A stretch of DNA of 64,000 nucleotides from Ornithoclostridium sp949298505 (GTDB lineage Bacteria > Bacillota > Clostridia > Christensenellales > UBA3700), in the NCBI GenBank assembly GCA_949298505.1, contig CASFWW010000038.1:33319-97318 (forward strand). The letters run 5' to 3'. Position 1 is the first letter of the stretch, and every line of letters begins with the position of its first letter. The notes beneath the pieces were generated by a model that did no database searches, had not been told where the DNA came from, and saw only the letters and a program-made list of their open reading frames with translations. Shown here piece by piece: positions 44,290 to 51,060 of the stretch. Position numbers and translations under genes: made by a program.

Positions 44290-45323
44290 TGATAAAAGTT
44301 GGAATAGTGGGCGCGACGGGATACGCGGGCGTTGAACTCGTAAGGCTGTTGCAGACTCACCCTGAAGCGGAAATAACGGGAATCAGTTCCGTCAGCTACG
44401 AAGGCAAGAGCATAAGCGAAGTGTACCCCAATCTTTACGGGATATGCGACGACAAACTCGAAACGGAGGACGCGCTGATCGGAAAAAGCGATATAATATT
44501 TGCTTCGCTCCCGCACGGACTCAGTGAAAAACTGGCGAAAAAGTGCGTTGAAAAAGGCGTAAAACTCATCGACCTGGGTGCAGATTTCAGACTGGACAGC
44601 GCTGAAGAATATACGAAGTGGTACGGCAAGACGTACGAAGAAAAGGAACTGCACGAAAAGAGCGTGTACGTAATCCCGGAACTCATGCGCGCACAGTATG
44701 ACGGTCAGCCGATAATCGGCAATCCCGGCTGCTATCCGACGAGCATTGCGCTCGGGCTCGCTCCGCTGATAAAGAGCGGGATAGTCTGCGACAACGGCAT
44801 TGTGATAGACAGCAAATCGGGCGTTACCGGCGCGGGCAGAGGGCTTGCCGATAACACGCATTATCCCAACTGCAACGAGGCGTTTTCGCCGTACAAGGTC
44901 GCTTCTCACAGGCATACGCCCGAGATCGAGCAGACGCTGTCAAAGCTAGCGGGAAAGAAGGTCAACGTGACGTTCGTGCCGCATCTGCTCCCCGTCAACA
45001 GAGGCATAATCTCCACCATGTACGTTTCTCTGACTCAGGCAGTCGGCGCGGATGAGCTTCATTCTCTGTATGAAAAATTTTACGCGCGCGAAAAGTTCGT
45101 ACGCGTACTGCCTCTCGGCAAAGTAGCCAACCTGCGCGACGTGAAATTCAGCAACTATTGCGACGTCTCCGTTCATGCGGACGAGCATACGGGCAGAGCC
45201 GTCATCGTTTCCGCGATAGACAACATGGTCAAAGGCGCGGCAGGTCAGGCGATTCAGAATATGAACATTATGTTCGGCTTAAAGGAGGATTGCGGTCTGG
45301 ATTTCGTTCCGCCCGCGTTTTAA
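44289..45323 (+). CDS. argC: N-acetyl-gamma-glutamyl-phosphate reductase
   Basis: NADPH-dependent reduction of N-acetylglutamyl phosphate to the semialdehyde. The 344-residue protein has GIVGATGYAGVELVRLL, IFASLPHGLS, LGADFRL and the active-site Cys in IGNPGCYPTS, then GVTGAGRG and the late HRHTPEIEQ. The start at 44289 shares a base with the argH stop; frames upstream of it belong to argH. It is followed by argJ after one base. Confidence 0.97.
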   Translation: MIKVGIVGATGYAGVELVRLLQTHPEAEITGISSVSYEGKSISEVYPNLYGICDDKLETEDALIGKSDIIFASLPHGLSEKLAKKCVEKGVKLIDLGADFRLDSAEEYTKWYGKTYEEKELHEKSVYVIPELMRAQYDGQPIIGNPGCYPTSIALGLAPLIKSGIVCDNGIVIDSKSGVTGAGRGLADNTHYPNCNEAFSPYKVASHRHTPEIEQTLSKLAGKKVNVTFVPHLLPVNRGIISTMYVSLTQAVGADELHSLYEKFYAREKFVRVLPLGKVANLRDVKFSNYCDVSVHADEHTGRAVIVSAIDNMVKGAAGQAIQNMNIMFGLKEDCGLDFVPPAF

Positions 45324-45324
45324 G

Positions 45325-46542
45325 ATGAAGGATATACTCGGAGGCATTTGCGCGCCCAAGGGCTTCAGGGCAAGCGGCGTGCATTGCGGAATAAGAAAGA
45401 ATAAAGAAAAGCGCGACTTAGCGCTCATTGTCAGCGACGTGAAGGGCGCGGCGGCGGCGGTCTATACGACCAACAAGGTCAAGGGCGCGCCGATTGCGGT
45501 GACCGGAAACAATATCGCGGACGGCTACGCTCAGGCGGTGATCTGCAACAGCGGCAACGCCAACACCTGCAATGCGGACGGAGAAGTCAAGGCGGCAAGA
45601 ATGTGCGAGCTGACCGCCGGATATGCCGGCGTGGACGCAAAGGACGTGATCGTAGCTTCTACGGGCGTCATCGGGCAGATACTTCCGATCGAACCGATAG
45701 AAAACGGTATGAACGCCCTTGTGGAAGGGCTGTCTTACGACGGCTCGGCAAACGCCGCGGAAGCGATAATGACGACCGATACCGTCAAAAAGGAGTTTGC
45801 ATGCGAGTTTTCTTTAGGCGGCAGGATCTGCCGTCTCGGAGCGATCGCAAAGGGAAGCGGAATGATACATCCCAATATGGCGACTCTGCTTTGCTTCCTG
45901 ACGACGGACGCGGCAGTTGCGCCCGAGGCGCTCCATTCCGCGCTTTACGACGTGATACAGGACACACTGAACATGGTCAGCATAGACGGCGACACATCGA
46001 CCAACGACATGGTTTCCGTGATAGCCAACGGCAAGGCGGAAAACGTGCTCATCGAAAAGGCTGAAGGCGAGGATTACGAGACTTTCAAGGCGGCTTTATA
46101 TCATATCATGGTCAAGGTTTCCCGCGCGATAGCAAAGGACGGCGAAGGCGCGACGAGGCTTATGGAGTGCAAGGTCTCGGGAGCGAAAGACAAGACGACG
46201 GCGAAGGTGATCGCAAAGAGCGTCGTATGCAGCAGTCTTCTCAAGGCTGCGATATTCGCGTCAGACGCAAACTGGGGCAGGATCCTTTGCGCGATCGGAT
46301 ATGCGGACGCGGAGTTCGACATTGCGAAGATCGACGTTGATCTTTCTTCGTCCAAGGGCGTTATCGCGGTATGCAGAGGCGGCAACGGCGTGGAGTTCAG
46401 CGAGGAAAAGGCAAAAGAGATCCTTCTCGAAGACGAAGTGCAGATACTCGTAAGATGCAACGACGGCGAGGCTGAAGCCGTAGCCTGGGGTTGCGATCTG
46501 ACTTACGATTACGTAAAGATAAACGCGGATTACAGAACCTGA
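45325..46542 (+). CDS. argJ: Bifunctional ornithine acetyltransferase / N-acetylglutamate synthase
   Basis: Moves the acetyl group from N-acetylornithine to glutamate, recycling it. The 405-residue proenzyme cleaves itself before the Thr of GSGMIHPNMATLL, the Thr becoming the nucleophile; the motifs CNSGNANTC, GVIGQILP and STNDMVSV also fit ArgJ. Whether it also accepts acetyl-CoA (bifunctional) cannot be decided by eye, which matters for the role of the GNAT gene at the end of the operon. It begins one base after argC. Confidence 0.96.
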   Translation: MKDILGGICAPKGFRASGVHCGIRKNKEKRDLALIVSDVKGAAAAVYTTNKVKGAPIAVTGNNIADGYAQAVICNSGNANTCNADGEVKAARMCELTAGYAGVDAKDVIVASTGVIGQILPIEPIENGMNALVEGLSYDGSANAAEAIMTTDTVKKEFACEFSLGGRICRLGAIAKGSGMIHPNMATLLCFLTTDAAVAPEALHSALYDVIQDTLNMVSIDGDTSTNDMVSVIANGKAENVLIEKAEGEDYETFKAALYHIMVKVSRAIAKDGEGATRLMECKVSGAKDKTTAKVIAKSVVCSSLLKAAIFASDANWGRILCAIGYADAEFDIAKIDVDLSSSKGVIAVCRGGNGVEFSEEKAKEILLEDEVQILVRCNDGEAEAVAWGCDLTYDYVKINADYRT

Positions 46543-46549
46543 GGTGGAT

Positions 46550-47401
46550 ATGGACATTTCAACAAAAGCTCAGATATTAAGCGACGCGATGCCTTACATC
46601 CAGAAATACTACGACAAAATAGTCGTGGTAAAGTACGGCGGCAACGCGATGCTCAACGAAGAACTCAAGAACGCGGTGATGCGCGACATTGTGATGCTGT
46701 CGCTTATCGGCGTAAAAGTCGTGCTCGTGCACGGCGGCGGACCCGAAATCAGCGATATGCTCAAAAGAGTGGGCAAGGAAAGCAGGTTCATCGGCGGTCT
46801 GCGTTATACCGACGAGGAGACCGCTGAGATAGTCCAGATGGTACTTGCCGGCAAGATCAACAAAAACCTGGTCGGCATGCTCACCCGTCACGGCGGCAAG
46901 GCGCTCGGCTTCTGCGGCATAGACGGCAATATGTTCGTGTGCAGGAAGGCAAAGGGAGAGCAGGACCTCGGTTTTGTCGGAGAGATAACCGAAGTCAACG
47001 CTCAGCCCGTGCTGGATGCGTTGAACAACGGATATATTCCGGTCGTCGCCAGCGTCTCTTCGGACGCAGACGGCAACATTTACAACGTCAACGCGGACAC
47101 GGCGGCGGCGAGGGTAGCGGCGGCGCTCAAGGCGGAGAACCTGATCCTGATGACGGACATCAGAGGTCTTCTGATGGACAAGAACGACGAAAGCACGCTG
47201 ATAAGCGAGGTCAATGTAAGCGACGTTCCTTCGCTTAAAAAGAAAGGCGTGATCGGCGGCGGCATGATCCCTAAAGTCGACTGTTGCGTGGAAGCGGTAA
47301 GGCGCGGCGTAAGACAATCTATAATAATCGACGGCAGGATCCCTCATGCGATACTTATAGATATGCTGACAAGCGAAGGCGTGGGCACGCTTTTTAAATA
47401 A
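46550..47401 (+). CDS. argB: Acetylglutamate kinase
   Basis: Phosphorylates N-acetylglutamate. The 283-residue protein shows VVVKYGGNAML, LVHGGGPEISDML, GGLRYTDEET and NVNADTAAARVA, the nucleotide- and substrate-binding segments of the family, and the N-terminal helix (AQILSDAMPYIQKYY) found in arginine-sensitive hexameric forms, which suggests feedback inhibition (inference). I chose the ATG at 46550; a GTG two codons earlier overlaps the GAGG ribosome site. Confidence 0.96.
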   Translation: MDISTKAQILSDAMPYIQKYYDKIVVVKYGGNAMLNEELKNAVMRDIVMLSLIGVKVVLVHGGGPEISDMLKRVGKESRFIGGLRYTDEETAEIVQMVLAGKINKNLVGMLTRHGGKALGFCGIDGNMFVCRKAKGEQDLGFVGEITEVNAQPVLDALNNGYIPVVASVSSDADGNIYNVNADTAAARVAAALKAENLILMTDIRGLLMDKNDESTLISEVNVSDVPSLKKKGVIGGGMIPKVDCCVEAVRRGVRQSIIIDGRIPHAILIDMLTSEGVGTLFK

Positions 47402-47405
47402 GATA

Positions 47406-48569
47406 ATGGATATAAAACAGACTGACAAAGAATACGTAATGGGTACTTACAAGCGTTTCGACCTGCTTATCACGGCGGGCGAAGGCTGTTATTGCTTCGA
47501 CGAAACCGGCAAGAGATATATCGACCTTACCAGCGGCATAGGCGTCAACTGCTTGGGATACTGCGACAGGGAGTGGGCGGACGCGGTTGCAGAACAGGCG
47601 CACACGCTCAGCCACACGTCCAACCTCTTTTATACGGAGCCTTGCGTAAAGCTTGCCAAGACGCTGTGCGAACGCACGGGCGCGAAAAAGGTATTCTTCG
47701 CCAACAGCGGCGCCGAAGCGAACGAAGGCGCGATCAAGGTCGCGAGAAAGTATTCCTTTGACAAATACGGCAGCGGCAGAAATACCGTGATAACGCTGAA
47801 GAACTCGTTCCACGGCAGGACGATCACCACGCTTGCGGCGACGGGTCAGGACGTGTTCCACAACTACTTTTTCCCGTTCACAGAAGGTTTCAGATACGTC
47901 GAAAGCGGGAATATGGACGCGCTCAGGGAGCAGTTTGACGACAGCGTATGCGCCGTGATGATAGAATTTATTCAGGGCGAAGGCGGCGTGATACCTCAGG
48001 ACAAGGATTATATAACGGCGCTCAGGAGTTTTTGCGAAGAAAAGGACGTGCTTCTGATCGCGGACGAAGTGCAGACGGGCGTCGGCAGAACGGGTAAGTT
48101 CCTTGCAAGCGAAAACTACGGGATCACTCCCGACATCACGACTTTTGCAAAGGGGCTCGGCGGCGGTCTCCCGATAGGCGCGGTCGCGGTTTACGGCAAG
48201 GTGGAAAGCGTGATGGGCTTTTCCTCTCACGGCAGTACTTTCGGCGGAAACCCGATAGTCTGCGCAGGCGCGCTCAAAGTCATGGAGAGAATCGACGACG
48301 CTTTTCTCGCGGACGTGGTAAAAAAAGGAGAGTATGCGCGCAAAAAACTTGTAGGCGCAAAGGGCGTTGAAAGCGTTACCGGCGCGGGACTCATGATCGG
48401 GATCAAGCCGACGGACAAGAAGTCTGCGGACGTAGTTAAAATGGGCATAGAGCGCGGCGTACTTATGCTGACCGCTAAGGACAAGATAAGGCTACTTCCC
48501 CCGCTCACTATCACGGAAAGTCAACTTGACGAAGCGCTGGACGTACTGCTGAGTATCCTCGCGGAATAA
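47406..48569 (+). CDS. argD: Acetylornithine aminotransferase
   Basis: PLP enzyme that transfers an amino group from glutamate to N-acetylglutamate semialdehyde. The 387-residue class III aminotransferase shows YIDLTSGIGVNCLGY, FFANSGAEANEGAIK, NSFHGRTITTL, ADEVQTGVGRTGKF and the PLP lysine in TTFAKGLGGGLPIGA. It follows argB after four bases. Because the next gene is argF, the operon runs in biochemical order from ornithine to citrulline at its end. Confidence 0.97.
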   Translation: MDIKQTDKEYVMGTYKRFDLLITAGEGCYCFDETGKRYIDLTSGIGVNCLGYCDREWADAVAEQAHTLSHTSNLFYTEPCVKLAKTLCERTGAKKVFFANSGAEANEGAIKVARKYSFDKYGSGRNTVITLKNSFHGRTITTLAATGQDVFHNYFFPFTEGFRYVESGNMDALREQFDDSVCAVMIEFIQGEGGVIPQDKDYITALRSFCEEKDVLLIADEVQTGVGRTGKFLASENYGITPDITTFAKGLGGGLPIGAVAVYGKVESVMGFSSHGSTFGGNPIVCAGALKVMERIDDAFLADVVKKGEYARKKLVGAKGVESVTGAGLMIGIKPTDKKSADVVKMGIERGVLMLTAKDKIRLLPPLTITESQLDEALDVLLSILAE

Positions 48570-48579
48570 AGGAGAAAAT

Positions 48580-49482
48580 ATGAAACATTTACTTAAAATG
48601 CTCGATCTTAGCAAAGAAGAGATCTTTTCCATCCTCAACCTTGCCGATCAGCTCAAATTCAATCAGAAACACAACATCCCCCACAAGCACCTTGAAGGCA
48701 AGACGCTGGGCATGATCTTCCAGAAGGCTTCGACGAGAACAAGGGTGTCTTTCGAGACGGGCATGTATCAGCTGGGCGGGCAGGCGCTCTTCCTGTCGTC
48801 CAACGATCTTCAGATAGGAAGAGGCGAGCCGGTGCAGGATACCGCGCGCGTTCTTTCCAGATACCTCGACGGCATCATGATCAGGACGTTCGCTCAGCAG
48901 GAAGTGGAAGATCTTGCGAAATACGGCTCGATTCCGATAATAAACGGACTCACGGACTTCGCTCACCCCTGCCAGGTGCTTGCAGATCTCATGACGATAA
49001 GAGAATATAAAGGCGCGTTCGACACGCTCAAATTCTGCTATATCGGAGACGGAAACAATATGGCGAATTCGCTGACCGTAGGCTGCCTCAAAATGGGCAT
49101 GAAGGTCTCTCTCGGTTGCCCGAAGGACTATTCGCCGGACAAGCAGGTTCTCGACTTTGCGAAAGAGTACGGCGACAAGTTCGAACTGACCGACGATATC
49201 TTCGCGGCGGCTAAGGACGCCGACGTGATCTACACCGACGTCTGGGCTTCCATGGGTCAGGAGAAAGAAAGAGAACTGAGAGCAAAAGCGTTCAAAGGCT
49301 TTTGCGTGGACGCCAAGCTGATGGCGGTGGCGAAACCCGACGCAATGGTGATGCACTGCCTGCCCGCCCACAGAGGGGAGGAGATCAGCGAAGAGGTTTT
49401 CGAGTCGCATCCCGAAATATTCGACGAAGCGGAAAACAGACTGCACGCACAGAAAGCCGTGCTTGTCAAACTTCTGGGCTGA
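48580..49482 (+). CDS. argF: Ornithine carbamoyltransferase
   Basis: Makes citrulline from ornithine and carbamoyl phosphate. The 300-residue protein has the carbamoyl-phosphate loop FQKASTRTRVSFE, DGIMIRTF, FAHPCQVLADL and the ornithine-binding HCLPAHRGEEI. AAGGAG precedes the ATG. Carbamoyl-phosphate synthase (carAB) is not in the window. The stop is one base away from the start of the GNAT gene. Confidence 0.97.
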   Translation: MKHLLKMLDLSKEEIFSILNLADQLKFNQKHNIPHKHLEGKTLGMIFQKASTRTRVSFETGMYQLGGQALFLSSNDLQIGRGEPVQDTARVLSRYLDGIMIRTFAQQEVEDLAKYGSIPIINGLTDFAHPCQVLADLMTIREYKGAFDTLKFCYIGDGNNMANSLTVGCLKMGMKVSLGCPKDYSPDKQVLDFAKEYGDKFELTDDIFAAAKDADVIYTDVWASMGQEKERELRAKAFKGFCVDAKLMAVAKPDAMVMHCLPAHRGEEISEEVFESHPEIFDEAENRLHAQKAVLVKLLG

Positions 49483-49483
49483 A

Positions 49484-50173
49484 ATGCGATATATCTGCGA
49501 TATAGAGAATAAAAAATTTGACGGTCTGAGACTTTGCCGCGCTGAACTTTGCGATTACGGCAAAGTCTTTTCCTTTCTGGACGAGTGCAGAAACGCGCTG
49601 GACAAGATAGAGTTTTTTTACCCGTACAAGGAAGAGGAGCTCAGAGAGGTGCTTGAAACGGGATACTTCATGTGCGCGCTGGACGGAGAAGATATCGTTG
49701 CGACGTGCGCGGTCGATCTTGACGAGGAATACGCAAAAACGCTAGCCGACGTAATCAGAAAAGGCTCCGGAGGGAAAGAGGACGTTCAACAGGCATACGA
49801 AGCGAGCGGGCTTATGGTAAGAGAGGATCACCGCGGCGCGGGACTGGCATCTTATATGCTTTCAAAGGCTGTCGAGTATGCAAATATGCATAAAATCAAT
49901 CTTTGCGGAGTTGTTTTTTACACAAACAAAGCCAGTATTGCTACGTTTTTCGGCAAAAAATTCTTACTTAGCGCAATATATGAGCCAATAAATGGCTATA
50001 AATTTGTATATTTATTAAAAAAATTCAATTTTCACTATTCAAAGCCGGAAATATATGGTAAAATAGAAATAACGGAAGCCGGAGCGCTGAACTCCGCATT
50101 GCAAAAGGGTTTGCAGGTGTTCGGGCTTGAAGGCGATTCGTTGCTGATAGCGGAAATAGGCCGTGAGGCTTAA
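49484..50173 (+). CDS. GNAT-family N-acetyltransferase at the end of the arginine operon
   Basis: A 229-residue protein of the GNAT fold: a beta strand MCALDGEDIVATCAVDL, the acetyl-CoA-binding loop VREDHRGAGLASYML (R-x-x-G-x-G/A type) and the FYTNKASIATFFGKKF segment typical of the last helix, with about 70 extra residues at the C-terminus. The acceptor substrate is unknown. It begins one base after argF without a strong ribosome site, so it is probably coupled. An acetyltransferase here could prime N-acetylglutamate for the ArgJ cycle, but this rests on position alone. The last third is markedly AT-rich compared with its neighbours. Confidence 0.75.
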   Translation: MRYICDIENKKFDGLRLCRAELCDYGKVFSFLDECRNALDKIEFFYPYKEEELREVLETGYFMCALDGEDIVATCAVDLDEEYAKTLADVIRKGSGGKEDVQQAYEASGLMVREDHRGAGLASYMLSKAVEYANMHKINLCGVVFYTNKASIATFFGKKFLLSAIYEPINGYKFVYLLKKFNFHYSKPEIYGKIEITEAGALNSALQKGLQVFGLEGDSLLIAEIGREA

Positions 50174-50210
50174 ATAAAACAAGAGGGCGAAAGCCCGAGG
50201 AGGAAATTGT

Positions 50211-50480
50211 ATGAATAAAAGTGAATTGATCGCTGCTGTCGCTGAAAATGCAGACGTGACCAAAGAAGTTGCCGGAAAGTGCCTTGACGGCGTTATCGCT
50301 GCAATCGCTGACGCGCTCAAGAACGGCGAAGAAGTTGCGCTCGCAGGCTTCGGTAAATTCGAGGTTAAGGAAAGAGCAGAGAGACAGGGCGTCAACCCCG
50401 CAACCGGTGAAAAGATCACCATCGCGGCAAGCAAGGCTGTTTCTTTCAAAGCAGGCAAGACCCTGAAGGACAGTCTGTAA
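50211..50480 (+). CDS. hup: HU-family nucleoid DNA-binding protein
   Basis: An 89-residue histone-like protein that bends and coats DNA. The order NKSELIAAVAENADVTK, dimer helix, GFGKFEVKERAERQGVNP arm and the C-terminal FKAGKTLKDSL is that of HU. GAGGAGG lies six bases upstream of the ATG, after a small GGGC-GAAA-GCCC hairpin. The promoter may lie inside the AT-rich end of the GNAT gene, where TAAAAT occurs at 50059-50064, but I see no good -35. A strong terminator follows. Confidence 0.97.
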   Translation: MNKSELIAAVAENADVTKEVAGKCLDGVIAAIADALKNGEEVALAGFGKFEVKERAERQGVNPATGEKITIAASKAVSFKAGKTLKDSL

Positions 50481-50496
50481 TATTTAATCGACAGAA

Positions 50497-50529
50497 AAAA
50501 TCGGAGAGCTCAGGCTCTCCTATTTTTTT
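50497..50529 (+). terminator. Terminator of the HU gene
   Basis: Perfect 7-bp stem GGAGAGC/GCTCTCC with TCAG loop, A-run before and TATTTTTTT after. Confidence 0.92.
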
Positions 50530-50756
50530 GTCTTGCAGACGTTGCCGTCGTCACAATTTCCTCATCTTCCTTGCACTGAAAAAAGGGGGGGGATGTCGGG
50601 CTGGTTTGTTCCGCAAGCGTAGACGGAGTGAAAAAAGAATAATTATGCGTATAAAAGTATAATTTAAAGTTAATATCCGTATGTGAATTTTAAAAACAAA
50701 AATCGCTGCGCATAACAGAAAGGAGGGGGTGCGTATCGTGCGCAGACGGTCAACGT

Positions 50757-50863
50757 AAAAAAAAGAGGAGGCGATCGCCGCCCTCCGGTTGCGTTTCGGG
50801 GAAAAGAGCGCCGCGGATTTCAGAGTGGAAATTTTAGCGCAGACACAATATGTTGTTTTTACA
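50757..50863 (-). ncRNA. Candidate small RNA divergent from pflB
   Basis: On the minus strand, TTGACA (50893-50898) and TATGTT (50870-50875) are 17 bases apart, and about 80 bases downstream of the expected start a stem GGAGG(G)CG/CGCCTCC (50786-50766) is followed by a C and eight T. A transcript of roughly 105 bases with no good open frame would result. There is no minus-strand gene for this terminator to serve. This is a prediction without homology support. Confidence 0.35.
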
Positions 50864-50890
50864 AAATTTAACATATACAAAATGTTGCAT
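50843..50890 (+). promoter_or_regulatory. Two NrdR-like boxes in the pflB promoter
   Basis: The 16-mers at 50843-50858 (ACACAATATGTTGTTT) and 50875-50890 (ATACAAAATGTTGCAT) are 32 bases apart and resemble the nrdD boxes (core CAATATATTG). The proximal one ends on the -35 hexamer exactly as at nrdD. The cores have one and two mismatches to the nrdD core, so binding by NrdR is a hypothesis. Confidence 0.5.
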
Positions 50891-50913
50891 TTTGTCAAAA
50901 CCTGTGTTACAAT
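50885..50913 (+). promoter_or_regulatory. pflB promoter
   Basis: TTGCAT (50885-50890) and TACAAT (50908-50913) with a 17-base spacer; transcription would start near 50920, just before the riboswitch. Confidence 0.75.
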
Positions 50914-50933
50914 GTGTTTGCAATAGAAAGATA

Positions 50934-51003
50934 GCTGTGCGACTGACGGATATACATAGTTTACTATGGTGGAGCACAGCGGTTTATGTCGACCGTCTGG
51001 GCA
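50934..51003 (+). promoter_or_regulatory. ZTP riboswitch (pfl motif) aptamer
   Basis: Binds the purine intermediate ZTP/ZMP, which builds up when 10-formyl-tetrahydrofolate is short. The conserved GACTG and the closing CCGTCTGGGCA are present, with GGAGC between. CTGTGC (50935-50940) pairs with GCACAG (50974-50979) around a hairpin ATAG/CTAT. The family's GGCG/CGCC contact appears as GACG/CGTC, a compensatory change that supports the fold. The motif's usual place is upstream of pfl and folate/purine genes, and here it sits in the pflB leader. Confidence 0.93.
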
Positions 51004-51040
51004 AAAAAACAATAAAAAGTCCCGGCGGCATTTTTATTTT
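50993..51040 (+). terminator. Riboswitch-controlled terminator
   Basis: CCGTCTGGGC (50993-51002), which is the 3' end of the aptamer, can pair with GTCCCGGCGG (51019-51028) in nine of ten positions (two G-T), followed by CATTTTTATTTT. Forming it breaks the aptamer, so ligand binding should allow read-through into pflB. Confidence 0.72.
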
Positions 51041-51060
51041 CCGGGGACAAAGGAGTATTT

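Larger units (their letters stand above)
50530..51060. other. Control region between HU and pflB
   Basis: 531 bases without a protein gene. From left to right: about 220 bases of AT-rich DNA in which I see nothing firm; a minus-strand terminator-like hairpin (50757-50786); two NrdR-like boxes; a promoter pointing each way; and the pflB leader with a ZTP riboswitch and its terminator. Confidence 0.75.

Noticed and set aside
50885..50913. Rex or Fnr site at the pflB promoter
   Set aside because: Neither the Rex TTGTGA-type palindrome nor the Fnr TTGAT-N4-ATCAA is present; the NrdR-like boxes fit better.
50551..51012. 153-codon minus-strand frame between HU and pflB
   Set aside because: It crosses the pflB promoter and the riboswitch and shows no protein-like features.
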